This document shows, piece by piece, positions 43,930 through 57,800 of a DNA stretch of 64,000 nucleotides (its first letter is position 1; each line of letters starts with the position of its first letter). The stretch is taken from positions 91,901 through 155,900 of the forward strand of contig JACTAT010000265.1 in the NCBI GenBank assembly GCA_014526335.1, given 5' to 3'. Both the position numbers and the translations under genes were made by a program. The notes beneath the pieces are model-generated. The model made no database searches and was not told the origin of the DNA. It was given only the letters and a program-made list of their open reading frames with translations. Source of the DNA: Chrysaora quinquecirrha. Lineage: Eukaryota; Cnidaria; Scyphozoa; Semaeostomeae; Pelagiidae.

Positions 43930-44450
43930 TCTAATTACAATCACAAGTAATCATAATGACAATCACAAGTAATCATAAGATAATCACAAGTGATCATAAT
44001 GATAATCACATGTAATCATGATGACAATCACAAGTAATCATAGTTTAAATCACAAGTTATCATAGTGGCAATCACAAGTAATTATAATGACAATCACAAG
44101 TAATCACAAGATAATCACAAGTGATCATAATGATAATCACATGTAATCATGATGACAATCACAAGTAATCATAGTTTAAATCACAAGTTATCAAAGTGGC
44201 AATCATGAGTAAGCATAATGACATTTGCAAGTAATCATAATGGCAATCACAAGTGATCATAATGATAATCACATGTAATCATGATGACAATCAAAAGTAA
44301 TAATAGCCTAAATCACAAGATATTATATTGACTATCACTAATAATCATAACGGCAATCGCAAGTAATCATAATGTCAATCATAATTAATCGTAATGATAA
44401 TCACAACTAATCATAATGATAATCACAGGTGATCATAATAAAATTCATCA
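43930..44450 (+). repeat. 22-bp minisatellite (AATCATAATGACAATCACAAGT)
   Basis: About 24 units, 20-22 bp. A 95-110 bp block (CATGTAATCATGATGACAAT, TAGTTTAAATCACAAG) recurs at 44.00, 44.13 and 44.27 kb. Decayed AATCAC words go on to about 45000. Confidence 0.88.
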
Positions 44451-45589
44451 TTAAGATGCTTCATATTTTTAGTCAAGTAGCTAATCACTAAGCAATCAAA
44501 GCAATCACAGAACAGCCATCCACAATCGCATCATAAATCACGTTATTAAACATTATCACACGGTAGCAATCATCATCATAACCATGCATGATATCTATCA
44601 CAATTACAAAATTTTCTATCCGTACGGTAGTAATCATTAAATTAATCACAAATCACAAAATAGCCAGAGCCAGATATAAGTAATCATGATAAATCTGAAA
44701 CAACCAAGACATTATCATTTGCATTTTTCTACATTTTCTTATCAAGGTAAATCATTACCCAATCAAAGCAATCATTAACTTATCACTATAAATCATTTAT
44801 ATGCTCGTTAAAAACAAATAGTCATTTTTGCAATATTTTTAATTGTAGCTACATCAGGCTATCAATAAAATAATCAAAGCGATCAGAAACAATCACGATC
44901 AGTCACATAATCACTGAAACAGTCAAATAATTAGGTTAGTTATCAATCTAAATCACATTCTATCACCGGGTCCGTCACATGAGCGACCACGCACACATAT
45001 TTAGGAATTATCGGTCTTTCGCGTTCAAGGAATAATACTTGCACTTAATTTCAATTGACTCGTACATCAACATCTTGAGGCATTCTGGCTGTATCTTTCC
45101 GAGATAGAACGGGGCAGCTATGCTAGTTCTGAAAATAAGTAATTAAGTAAAACAACAAACAACAAACACAAAATCAAGTATTTCTTGTAATTAAATTCAT
45201 TGTTTGCATGTTAATACGGTATATATGTACACAGTTTTGTTTGCTTGCTGGCTAGCTCAAATTTAGGTCCGTGTCTCGGTCGCGTCGTCATTTTATCGTT
45301 CTTTATTAACCGTCCCCTTTAACGAAAAGGTTGAGTGCTGAGTGAAAAGGTAGTAAAAGTGGGAGGAATTTGCAATATTGGAGATCTTGGAAATGAGTCA
45401 AGGTAACATTTGAAGCTTTCCCCTTCTTACTTTAGAAAATTTTATCTCCACAGTTTTCAGCTGGGCTGAAAATTTCAAACCGTACCAAACTACCAAATTA
45501 ATGGTAACTCGCTGCATACTTCATCATACCGAATTGATGCGTGGTCATCATGCCATGTCATATTAATCAGCATGTCCTTTCCCCCAATA
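44451..45589. other. AT-rich stretch with scattered AATCAC words
   Basis: Decayed minisatellite in the first half; nothing recognised from 45000 to 45589. Confidence 0.4.
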
Positions 45590-46015
45590 CGTATCATAAT
45601 CTTCATTTGATACCGTATTCATTGGCATCTTCATTTCATACCGTATTGATTAGCATCTTCATTTTATACCATATTCATTGGCATCTTCACTTCATACCGT
45701 ATTCATTAGCATCTTCATTTCATACCTTATTCATTAGCATCTTCATTTCATACCGTATTCATAAGCATTTTCATTTTATACAGTATTCATTAGCATCTTC
45801 ATCTCATACCAGTTTCATTAGCATCTTCATTTCATACTGTATTCATCAGCATCTTCATTTCATACCGTATTCGTTAGCATCTTCATTTCATACCTTATTC
45901 ATTAGCACCTTCATTTCATACCGTATTCATAAGCATTTTCATTTAATGCCCTATTCAATAGCATCCTCTTTTCATACCGTATTTATTGACATCTTCATTT
46001 CTACTGCACTCATCA
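45590..46015 (-). repeat. 28-bp minisatellite, second large block
   Basis: About 15 units of CATCTTCATTTCATACCGTA plus TTCATTAG, the reverse complement of the 11.7-13.4 kb array. The 173-aa frame over it (45541-46062) is repeat-derived. Confidence 0.93.
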
Positions 46016-46118
46016 GAATCATCATCTTAACCTTAATTCACGTGCGTTTCTATGTGACATAAGTACTGCAATGCCGTCAAATTCCTACAATCCTTTGTGT
46101 ATCAATTTGGATTGTTAA

Positions 46119-46393
46119 GGCCTGGCTAAACTAGGAAACATGTCGCGCGCGACATTTATGTCCCCTCGGTGTCTCCCAGTTTAGCCACCTCAGAAGCTTT
46201 GTAGCGCGCGACAAAATTTTCAGAAAGAGACACGCAAATGTTTCTGGGAGACAACACAAACACTTCTTGTTTCCGCGACATGCAAATCACTAGGGGGACA
46301 TGTTGCTCGCTTTTCACTCGCATGTTTAGTCGCTCTGGGAGACACGCCGAATACAGTGTCGCGCGCGACAAGTCTCTTAGTTTAGCCATAGCT
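46119..46393. mobile_element. TTAA-flanked TIR element, copy 2
   Basis: 275 bp between TTAA at 46115-46118 and 46394-46397, the same length as copy 1 and in the opposite orientation. Starts GGCCTGGCTAAACTAGGAAA; contains GTCGCGCGCGACA near both ends, a self-complementary block. Confidence 0.88.
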
Positions 46394-46397
46394 TTAA

Positions 46398-47227
46398 ATA
46401 AAATAGTTCCATGTTCCTTGACTCTGATTCTAGATATCCTACTAATCTAACCGCGATATCTCCCACCTTTTCTATCTTACTAAAGTACAGTACATTACTA
46501 CCCGTCAAGTATCGTTTTTATGGGTCTGCCCGTAGAAATTGGAAGGGGTTCTCCATTGTAGCGAGGATTTTTGCAAAGAAATGACCACGTGGTCGAACAT
46601 TTTCGTTCGTTGTGCAGTGGTGTCCATACAGAACTTTCTGTGGGTTTGTCTTTGGTTTGTCTTCCAGACTTCCAGACTTTCAATAGCTTTTCCTAAAGAC
46701 TCAGTATAGTAAAAATCTGCACATAAGAACCTTCATTTATTAGCAACAATAGAACCATTTTAGTCTGATTTCCAAAGGGTTCTTAGTAAAGGGGACTCGG
46801 ATCACTCACTGGGGTTTAACTACAACTTTTGCTTGGGTTAACCCCTTTCATGACACTCCAAAAACAATGCATTCAGAAAATTGAGAAGCAGGGACCTGCT
46901 AAAACTGCTAAACCTTGAACCATGCTTTATTTTTCCTTACAATTGCTTTCTACCCTATTCAAGGACATCCAACCTGATTACGGAATAGTCCTCATTACAT
47001 AAGAACATAAACAGGCTGTGTTCAAAAGTTCGAATGTGCGGGTTTTTAATGTATCGTAAGAGACTCTGAGACCGAGTTTTTAGTCCACCGAACCCTATCT
47101 TTCGTGCTAGCTCCAGCCAGCTTTAATACTGATAATAACTCAATTTAGCCATAGTTATTCTCAATACCACACAAGTATAATCGCATGCATTTAAAAACTC
47201 TGAGGGACTTTATGTATCATTTTGATT
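46398..47227. other. Gene-free stretch, nothing recognised
   Basis: AT-rich, no exon-like or repeat structure that could be supported. Confidence 0.4.
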
Positions 47228-47229
47228 TA

Positions 47230-48001
47230 GAGTCCTTGCGCCCAAAGTGGCCACCCTTGCACAATTTGAGAAAATCCACTGGTCTGTAGAAATTTATAAA
47301 AACAAAATGTTTGAATCTTGTTATTTCCTCCTAAAACCCACCAAAATGTTTGCTGATGCCATTTCCTTAATTTCATGAATTTTTTTCGTTTTTTACCGCG
47401 TAATAATCCGATAAAAAAAAGAATCATGCAAGGCCTACTTTTGTTTCAAGTGCGAGTATTCCTTCATTTTGTCGTTTGTTTTTCAAAGTAATGTTTCCTT
47501 TCAGTCTCCTATTTCCATATCTTAACTGTAAACAAACTTTAAAAGATCTTGAACGACACTCCTGACCTCTGACTTGAAATATGAGAAAAGAATTTTGAAT
47601 TATTTTTCGTCTGAACTGAACAGGGTGAACATTTTTGAAAGGCATTCAATTTCTTGAACTGCGCCCAAACTGGCCACCCTATGAAACGCATTGGCGATTT
47701 CATTGGTTTGTTTTCCAACCACGTTCTTTTTCTTGGCTGTGGAGGCGCTCAACAGTGGTAAAAGCCGTAGTAAAAACCTAATGGCCACTTTGGGCGCATT
47801 TCCTGATTTAGGCCGTTTTGATCGTTCTTTGTTTGGATTGCTGTTTTGAGAAAATAAGTTGAAATATATCATTGAAATTCTGGCGAGACATAAACAATAA
47901 AATGAAAAGTATTTCTATGGGGAGTGGAGGTTTGAGCAATTCTCTAGAAATTTTATTAATACTTATGTTTGAAAAGGTGGCCACTTTGGGCGCAAGGACT
48001 C
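47230..48001. mobile_element. TA-flanked TIR element (GAGTCCTTGCGCCCAAAG)
   Basis: 772 bp. Ends GAGTCCTTGCGCCCAAAGTG and CACTTTGGGCGCAAGGACTC are perfect inverted copies, continuing to GGCCACC, with TA on both sides. Partial copies of the end (GCGCCCAAACTGGCCACCC near 47661 and GGCCACTTTGGGCGCA near 47783) lie inside in opposite orientation, hinting at an element within an element. Confidence 0.85.
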
Positions 48002-48204
48002 TAGTTAGGTTTTATGACATTTTTCAACTACTGAAAGTAGTGTAGACTGTAGATTTATTACGTTTAATGTAGCCCAAGGCAGTTTGATTTTATGCACATT
48101 GTTTTTAAGAACATGTATGCAAAAATGTAAGCATCAAATTTATCCTGACCATAAAATCTGTTCATTTTCTCTGTCTTCTTCTACTTTGCAGGATGGAGTT
48201 TCCA

Positions 48205-48670
48205 CTTTCTAAGGCTGCTAAAACCTGTTTCATAAGTCATGCCGTGTCGCGCTGTACCGAGTAAATTTGGACTGATTTCAGGTGGTTTCGTGCGGTGCGA
48301 CTCGTATGAAACCAATTTCACACACGGTTCAGCTGGTCGTACCATACGGCAAAGGCCTCTTGTCCAGGTCGACCAAAAGCGATGCATGAAAAGAAAACAG
48401 TCGCGCCGCGCCGTACCGTTCTTCCAAATGTGCACAGAATTATGAAATTCAGAGGTTTTTCTTTCAAAATATAATCCTAGGAGAAGTCCTTGTTGGGTGA
48501 AAAGGTCTTTGTTAAAAATATTCACAATGTGTTTGTGTGGTACAGCGAACGGCGAGACTAGAAAAGTGCCTTATGGAGCAGAGGCGTACCCGGTGGAGCC
48601 ATTGTCGTACTAAATTTCTGTTAGTTCGGCACGGCACAGCTCGACGTATGAAACAAACCTAAAGCTGAAA
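48205..48670. repeat. Foldback repeat with GTTTCATA arms
   Basis: Left arm AACCTGTTTCATAAGTC, GCCGTGTCGCGCTGTACCGA; the right arm is the imperfect complement (CGGCACGGCACAGCTCGACG, TATGAAACAAACCT). Further GTATGAAAC words lie inside. The exact ends are uncertain. Confidence 0.55.
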
Positions 48671-48884
48671 GCATGACCGCTCCATGGTCGAGTATCATAA
48701 GCTTGGCCAGACTAGAAGTCCGAAGAACTATATCCTCCAGCACGGCACATCAACAGGAACCTTTACTATGGAAGACCCCCCGCTTCCCCTCCCCTCCCCA
48801 GTGTCTTCTACAGCTGACAAATTTCATACAAAAGCACCAATATCCTCCTAACATACGGACGATAGAGCTATTTAGCAAATAAAT

Positions 48885-51800
48885 CGACAGAAAAGCCCTG
48901 AAAAATAGAATGTTTTTGCCAAAGCGGCAATGCTATACTAAGGAAAAATGGCCCAAAATCGACCAAGTCCGAGAGCTTTTAAATTCCCCAACATCTTCAG
49001 TAATATCATCGAAAGGGCCAAACAAACCATTTGGAAGGTTTCTAAGGCTATAATACAGCTATCTAGCCCATAAAATCGATCGAATAAAAACCCTGAAAAT
49101 CAGTTGGTTTTTTAAGGCAAAATGGCCAAACATCGGCCGAAATCGAGTGTTTCTAAACTTCACAAATTTTACATAAATATCACCCAAAGTTCCAAAACTT
49201 TGATTGCTACTAACTTTGCAAGAACTGGTCTGATTTCAACCAAACTCGGCAAATAGCGTGTCTATGAGACCCAAAGGGTGTCTGAGAAATTTGAGCATTA
49301 TGGGCATGGTCGTGATGCCACAAGGGCGTGGTCAAGAAATACAGTTTGAAGAGCGGAGCGCAGTGCAGCGAAGCAGAGCCCCGTGAAGACGTGCATTACT
49401 GCAAATACAACAATAGCTAAAACAACAACAACATTTGCCTGAACTGTTTGGAAAATCACATATATGACCCTTTCAAAACGAAAGATATGGCGGATTCTCT
49501 CTGAAATTTCCAACCAAATAGACTTCGTAGTATTTTGAGGGGGGCCACCGATGGGGCTGTTAAGCTGTCGATTTAATGGGGTCAATAGCAGATTTTAATC
49601 AACGGAATAAAAACCCTGAAAATCGGCCAATTTTCTCTAAAAATGCAAGGCTATACTAAGGCAAAATGGCCAAAATTGATGGTTTCTAAATTCCTCAAGG
49701 TCTTCAAAATAATCACCCTAGGGGCCAAATAAACCATTATGCGGGGTTTCTGAGGCTATAATAAAGCTATTAAGCTCATCAAAATGACAGAAAAAAACTG
49801 AAAATCGGCCATTTTTCGCCAAAAAGGCAAGGCTATACTAAGGCAAAATGGCCAAAAATCGGCCAAAATTGAGGGCTTTCTAATTTCCTCAAATTCTCAT
49901 AATAATCACCCTAGGGGCCAAATAAACCATTTTTGGGGGTTTCTAAGGCTATAATAAAGCTTTTTAGCCCATAAAATAGACAGAATAAAAACACGGAAAA
50001 TCGGCCATTTTTTGCCAAAAAGGCAAGGCTATACTAAGGCAAAATGGCCAAAATCGACCACAATTGAGGGTTTCTAATTTCCTCAAATTCATCATAATAA
50101 TCACTCAAAGAGCCACAAAAAACAATTTTGGGGATTTCTAAGGCTATAATAAAGCTATTTATTCCATAAAATAGGCAAAATAAAAAGCCTAAAAATCGGC
50201 CATTTTTGGCCAAAAAGGTAAGGCTATACTAAGGCAAAATCGCCAAAAATCGGCCAAAATGAGGGTTTCTAAATCCCTCAAAATCTTTAAGAATATCACT
50301 CAAAGAGCCAAATAAACAATTTTGGGGACTTCTAAAGCTATAATAAAGCTATTTATTCCATAAAATAGGCAAAATAAAAACCCTAAAAATCGGCCATTTT
50401 TGGGCAAAAAGGTAAGGCTATACTAAGGCAAAATCGCCAAAAATCGGCCAAAAATGAGGGTTTTTAAATCCCTCAAAATCTTCAAAAATATCACCCAGAG
50501 AGCCAAATAGACCATTTTGGGGATTTCTAAGGCTATAATAAAGCTATTTGTTCCATAAAATAGGCAAAATAAAACCCTAAAAATCGGCCATTTTTGGCCA
50601 AAAAGGTAAGGCTATACTAAGGCAAAATCGCCAAAAATCGGCCAAAAATGAGGGTTTCTAAATCCCTCAAAACCTTCAAAAACATCACCCAAAGAGCCAA
50701 ATAAACCATTTTGGGGATTTCTAAGGCTATAATAAAGCTATTTATTCCATAAAATAGGCAAAATAAAACCCTAAAAATCGGCCATTTTGGGCAAAAGGTA
50801 AGGCTATACTAAGGCAAAATCGCCAAAAATCGGCCAAAATTGAGGGTTTCTAAATCCCTCAAAACCTTCAAAAATATCACCAAAAGAGCCAAATAAACCA
50901 TTTTGGGGATTTCTAAGGCTATAATAAAGCTATTTATTCCATAAAATAGGCAAAATAAAAACCCTAAAAATCGGCCATTTTGGCCAAAAGGTAAGGCTAT
51001 ACTAAGGCAAAATCGCCAAAAATCGGCCAAAATTGAGGTTTCTAAATCCTCAAAATCTTCAAAAATATCACCAAAGAGCCAAATAAACCATTTTGGGGAT
51101 TTCTAAGGCTATAATAAAGCTATTTATTCCATAAAATAGGCAAAATAAAAACCCTAAAATCGGCCATTTTTGGCCAAAAGGTAAGGCTATACTAAGGCAA
51201 AATCGCCAAAATCGGCCAAAATGAGGGTTTCTAAATCCTCAAAATCTTCAAAATATCACCCAAAGAGCCAAATAAACCATTTTGGGATTTCTAAGGCTAT
51301 AATAAAGCTATTTATTCCTTAAAATAGGCAAAATAAAACCCTAAAATTGGCCATTTTGGGCAAAAGGTAAGGCTATACTAAGGCAAAATCGCCAAAATCG
51401 GCCAAAATGAGGGTTTCTAAATCCTCAAAATCTTCAAAATATCACCCAAAGAGCCAAATAAACCATTTTGGGGATTTCTAAGGCTATAATAAAGCTATTT
51501 ATTCCATAAAATAGGCAAAATAAAACCCTAAAATCGGCCATTTTGGCCAAAAGGTAAGGCTATACTAAGGCAAAATCGCCAAAATCGGCCAAAATGAGGT
51601 TTTCTAAATCCTCAAAATCTTCAAAAATATCACCAAAGAGCCAAATAAACCATTTTGGGGATTTCTAAGGCTATAATAAAGCTATTTATTCCATAAAATA
51701 GGCAAAATAAAAACCCTAAAAATCGGCCATTTTTGGCCAAAAAGGTAAGGCTATACTAAGGCAAAATGGCCAAAATCGACCACAATTGAGGGTTTCTAAT

Positions 51801-54800
51801 TTCCTCAAATTCATCATAATAATCACTCAAAGAGCCAAAAAAACCATTTTGGGGATTTCTAAGGCTATAATAAAGCTATTTATTCCATAAAATAGGCAAA
51901 ATAAAAACCTAAAAATCGGCCATTTTGGCCAAAAAGGTAAGGCTATACTAAGGCAAAATCGCCAAAATCGGCCAAAATGAGGGTTTCTAAATCCTCAAAA
52001 TCTTCAAGAATATCACCCAAAGAGCCAAATAAACCATTTTGGGGATTTCTAAGGCTATAATAAAGCTATTTATTCCATAAAATAGGCAAAATAAAACCCT
52101 AAAATCGGCCATTTTTGGCCAAAAGGTAAGGCTATACTAAGGCAAAATCGCCAAAAATCGGCCAAAATGAGGGTTTCTAAATCCTCAAAATCTTCAAAAT
52201 ATCACCCAAAGAGCCAAATAAACCATTTTGGGGATTTCTAAGGCTATAATAAAGCTATTTGTTCCATAAAATAGGCAAAATAAAACCCTAAAATCGGCCA
52301 TTTTTGGCCAAAAGGTAAGGCTATACTAAGGCAAAATCGCCAAAAATCGGCCAAAATGAGGGTTTCTAAATCCTCAAAATCTTCAAAAACATCACCCAAA
52401 GAGCCAAATAAACCATTTTGGGGATTTCTAAGGCTATAATAAAGCTATTTATTCCATAAAATAGGCAAAATAAAACCCTAAAAATCGGCCATTTTTGGCC
52501 AAAAAGGTAAGGCTATACTAAGGCAAAATCGCCAAAATCGTCCAAAAATGAGGGTTTCTAAATCCTCAAAATCTTCAAAATATCACCCAAAGAGCCAAAT
52601 AAACCATTTTGGGATTTCTAAGGCTATAATAAAGCTATTTATTCCTTAAAATAGGCAAAATAAAAACCCTAAAAATCGGCCATTTTTGGGCCAAAAAGGT
52701 AAGGCTATACTAAGGCAAAATCGCCAAAATCGGCCAAAAATGAGGGTTTCTAAATCCTCAAAATCTTCAAAATATCACCAAAAGAGCCAAATAAACCATT
52801 TTGGGGATTTCTAAGGCTATAATAAAGCTATTTATTCCATAAAATAGGCAAAATAAAAACCCTAAAATCGGCCATTTTGGCCAAAAGGTAAGGCTATACT
52901 AAGGCAAAATCGCCAAAAATCGTCCAAAAATGAGGGTTTCTAAATCCCTCAAAATCTTCAAAAATATCACCCAAAGAGCCAAATAAACCATTTTGTGGAT
53001 TTCTAAGGCTATAATAAAGCCATTTATTCCTTAAAATAGGCAAAATAAAAACCCTAAAAATCGGCCATTTTTGGCCAAAAAGGTAAGGCTATACTAAGGC
53101 AAAATCGCCATAAATCGTCCAAAAATGAGGGTTTCTAAATCCCTCAAAATCTTCAAAAATATCACCCAAAGAGCCAAATAAACCATTTCTGGGATTTATA
53201 AGGCTATAATAAAGCCATTTATTCCTTAAAATAGGCAAAATAAAAACCTTAAAAATCGGCCATTTTTGGCCAAAAAGGTAAGGCTATACTAAGGCAAAAT
53301 CGCTAAAAATCGGCCAAAAATGAGGGTTCCTAAATCCCTTAAAATCTTCAAAACATCACCTAAAGAGCCAAATAAACCATTTTGGGGATTTCTAAGGCTA
53401 TAATAAAGCTATTTATTCCATAAAATAGGCAAAATAAAACCCTAAAATCGGCCATTTTGGCCAAAAGGTAAGGCTATACTAAGGCAAAATCGCCAAAATC
53501 GGCCAAAATGAGGGTTTCTAAATCCTCAAAATCTTCAAAAGAATCACTCAAAGAGCCAAATAAACCATTTTGGGGATTTCTAAGGCTATAATAAAGCTAT
53601 TTATTCCATAAAATAGGCAAAATAAAAACCCTAAAATCGGCCATTTTTGGCCAAAAAGGTAAGGCTATACTAAGGCAAAATCGCCAAAATCGGCCAAAAT
53701 GAGGGTTTCTAAATCCTCAAAATCTTCAAAATATCACCCAAAGAGCCAAATAAACCATTTTGGGGATTTCTAAGGCTATAATAAAGCTATTTATTCCATA
53801 AAAAAGGCAAAATAAAAACCCTAAAAATCGGCCATTTTGGCCAAAAAGGTAAGGCTATACTAAGGCAAAATCGCCAAAAATCGGCCAAAAATGAGGGTTT
53901 CTAAATCCCTCAAAATCTTCAAAAACATCACCCAAAGAGCCAAATAAACCATTTTGGGGATTTCTAAGGCTATAATAAAGCTATTTATTCCATAAAATAG
54001 GCAAAATAAAACCCTAAAAATCGGCCATTTTTGGCCAAAAAGGTAAGGCTATACTAAGGCAAAATCGCCAAAAGTCGGCCAAAAATGAGGGTTTCTAAAT
54101 CCTCAAAATCTTCAAAATATCACCAAAGAGCCAAATAAACCATTTTGGGGATTTCTAAGGCTATAATAAAGCTATTTATTCCATAAAATAGGCAAAATAA
54201 AACCCTAAAATCGGCCATTTTTGGCCAAAAAGGTAAGGCTATACTAAGGCAAAATCGCCAAAATCGGCCAAAATTGAGGGTTTCTAAATCCTCAAAATCT
54301 TCAAAAATATCACCAAAGAGCCAAATAAACCATTTTGGGGATTTCTAAGGCTATAATAAAGCTATTTATTCCATAAAATAGGCAAAATAAAACCCTAAAA
54401 ATCGGCCATTTTTGGCCAAAAGGTAAGGCTATACTAAGGCAAAATCGCCAAAAATCGTCCAAAAATGAGGGTTTCTAAATCCCTCAAAATCTTCAAAAAT
54501 ATCACCCAAAGAGCCAAATAAACCATTTCTGGGATTTATAAGGCTATAATAAAGCCATTTTTTCCTTAAAATAGGCAAAATAAAAACCCTAAAAATTGGC
54601 CATTTTTGGGCAAAAAGGTAAGGCTATACTAAGGCAAAATCGCCAAAAATCGGCCAAAAATGAGGGTTTTTAAATCCCTCAAAACCTTCAAAAATATCAC
54701 CAAAAGAGCCAAATAAACCATTTTGGGGATTTCTAAGGCTATAGTAAAGCTATTTATTCCATAAAATAGGCAAAATAAAAACCCTAAAAATCGGCCATTT

Positions 54801-57800
54801 TGGCCAAAAGGTAAGGCTATACTAAGGCAAAATCGCCAAAATCGTCCAAAAATGAGGGTTTCTAAATCCCTCAAAATCTTCAAAAATATCACCCAAAGAG
54901 CCAAATAAACCATTTCTGGGATTTATAAGGCTATAATAAAGCCATTTATTCCTTAAAATAGGCAAAATAAAAACCCTAAAATCGGCCATTTTGGCCAAAA
55001 GGTAAGGCTATACTAAGGCAAAATCGCCAAAAATCGTCCAAAATGAGGGTTTCTAAATCCTCAAAATCTTCAAAATATCACCCAAAGAGCCAAATAAACC
55101 ATTTTGGGATTTCTAAGGCTATAATAAAGCTATTTATTCCTTAAAATAGGCAAAATAAAAACCCTTAAAAATCGGCCATTTTGGCCAAAAAGGTAAGGCT
55201 ATACTAAGGCAAAATCGCTAAAAATCGGCCAAAAATGAGGGTTTCTAAATCCCTTAAAATCTTCAAAAACATCACCTAAAGAGCCAAATAAACCATTTTG
55301 GGGATTTCTAAGGCTATAATATAGCTATTTATTCCATATAATAGGCAAAATAAAACCCTAAAAATCGGCCATTTTGGCCAAAAAGGTAAGGCTATACTAA
55401 GGCAAAATCGCCAAAAATCGGCCAAAAATGAGGGTTTCTAAATCCCTCAAAATCTTCAAAAATATCACCCAAAGAGCCAAATAAACCATTTTGGGGATTT
55501 CCAATGCTATAATAAAGCTATTTATTCCATCTAATAGGCAAAATAAGAACCCTAAAAATCGGCCATTTCTGACCAAAAAGGTAAGGCTATACTAAGGCAA
55601 AATCGCCAAAAATCGGCCAAAAATGAGGGTTTCTAAATCCTTAAAATCTTCAAAAATATCACCCAAAGAGCCAAATAAACCATTTTGGGGATTTCTAAGG
55701 CTATAAAAAAGCTATTTATTCCATAAAATAGGCAAAATAAAAACCCTAAAAATCGGCCATTTTTGGCCAAAAAGGTAAGGCTATACTAAGGCAAAATCGC
55801 CAAAAATCGACCAAAAATGAGGGTTTCTAAATCCCTCAAAATCTTCAAAAATATCACCCAAAGAGCCAAATAAACCATTTTGGGGATTTCTAAGGCTATA
55901 TTAAAGCTATTTATTCCATAAAATAGGCAAAATAAAAACCCTAAAAACCGATCATTTTTGGCCAAAAAGGTAAGGCTATACTAAGGCAAAATCGCAAAAA
56001 ATCGGCCAAAAATGAGGGTTTCTAAATCCCTCAAAATCTTCAAAAATATCACCCAAAGAGCCAAATAAACCATTTTGGGGATTTCTAAGGCTATAATAAA
56101 GCTATTTATTCCATAAAATAGGCAAAATAAAAACCCTAAAAATCGGCCATTTTTGGCCAAAAAAGTGAGACTATACTAAGGCAAAATCGCCAAAAATCGG
56201 CCAAAAATGAGGGTTTCTAAATCCCTCAAAATCTTCAAAAACATCACCCAAAGAGCCAAATAAACCATTTTGGGGATTTCTAAGGCTATAATAAAGCTAT
56301 TTATTCCATAAAATAGGCAAAATAAAAACCCTAAAAATCGGCCATTTTTGGCCAAAAAGGTAAGGCTATACTAAGGCAAAATCGCCAAAAATCGGCCAAA
56401 AATGAGGGTTTCTAAATCCCTCAAAATCTTCAAAAAATATCACCCAAAGAGCCAAATAAACCATTTTGGGGATTTCTAAGGCTATAATAAAGCTATTTAT
56501 TCCATAAAATAGGCAAAATAAAAACCCTAAAAATCGGCCATTTTTGGCCAAAAAGGTAAGGCTATACTAAGGCAAAATCGCCAAAAATCGGCCAAAATGA
56601 GGGTTTCTAAATCCCTCAAAATCTTTAAGAATATCACCCAAAGAGCCAAATAAACCACTTTGGGGATTTCTAAGGCTATAATAAAGCTATTTATTCCATA
56701 AAATAGGCAAAATAAAAACCCTAAAAATCGGCCATTTTTGGCCAAAAGGTAAGGCTATACTAAGGCAAAATCGCCAAAAATCGGCCAAAATGAGGGTTTC
56801 TAAATCCTCAAAATCTTCAAAATATCACCCAAAGAGCCAAATAAACCATTTTGGGGATTTCTAAGGCTATAATAAAGCTATTTATTCCATAAAATAGGCA
56901 AAATAAAACCCTAAAAATCGGCCATTTTGGCCAAAAAGGTAAGGCTATACTAAGGCAAAATCGCCAAAAATCGGCCAAAATGAGGGTTTCTAAATCCTCA
57001 AAATCTTCAAAAATATCACCCAAAGAGCCAAATAAACCATTTTGGGGATTTCTAAGGCTATAATAAAGCTATTTATTCCATAAAATAGGCAAAATAAAAA
57101 CCCTAAAAATCAGCCATTTTTGGCCAAAAGGTAAGGCTATACTAAGGCAAAATCGCCAAAAATCGGCCAAAATGAGGGTTTCTAAATCCCTCAAAATCTT
57201 CAAAAATATCACCCAAAGAGCCAAATAAACCATTTTGGGGATTTCTAAGGCTATAATAAAGCTATTTATTCCATAAAAAAGGCAAAATAAAAACCCTAAA
57301 AATCGGCCATTTTGGCCAAAAGGTAAGGCTATACTAAGGCAAAATCGCCAAAATCGGCCAAAATGAGGGTTTCTAAATCCTCAAAATCTTCAAAATATCA
57401 CCCAAAGAGCCAAATAAACCATTTTGGGGATTTCTAAGGCTATAATAAAGCTATTTATTCCATAAAATAGGCAAAATAAAAACCCTAAAATCGGCCATTT
57501 TTGGCCAAAAGGTAAGGCTATACTAAGGCAAAATCGCCAAAATCGGCCAAAATGAGGGTTTCTAAATCCTCAAAATCTTCAAAATATCACCCAAAGAGCC
57601 AAATAAACCATTTTGGGGATTTCTAAGGCTATAATAAAGCTATTTATTCCATAAAATAGGCAAAATAAAAACCCTAAAATCGGCCATTTTTGGCCAAAAA
57701 GGTAAGGCTATACTAAGGCAAAATCGCCAAAATCGGCCAAAATGAGGGTTTCTAAATCCTCAAAATCTTCAAAATATCACCCAAAGAGCCAAATAAACCA

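Noticed and set aside
45541..46062. 173-aa plus-strand frame rich in HFIPYSLASSFH
   Set aside because: Direct translation of the 28-bp minisatellite; the same text appears on the other strand at 12661-12912.
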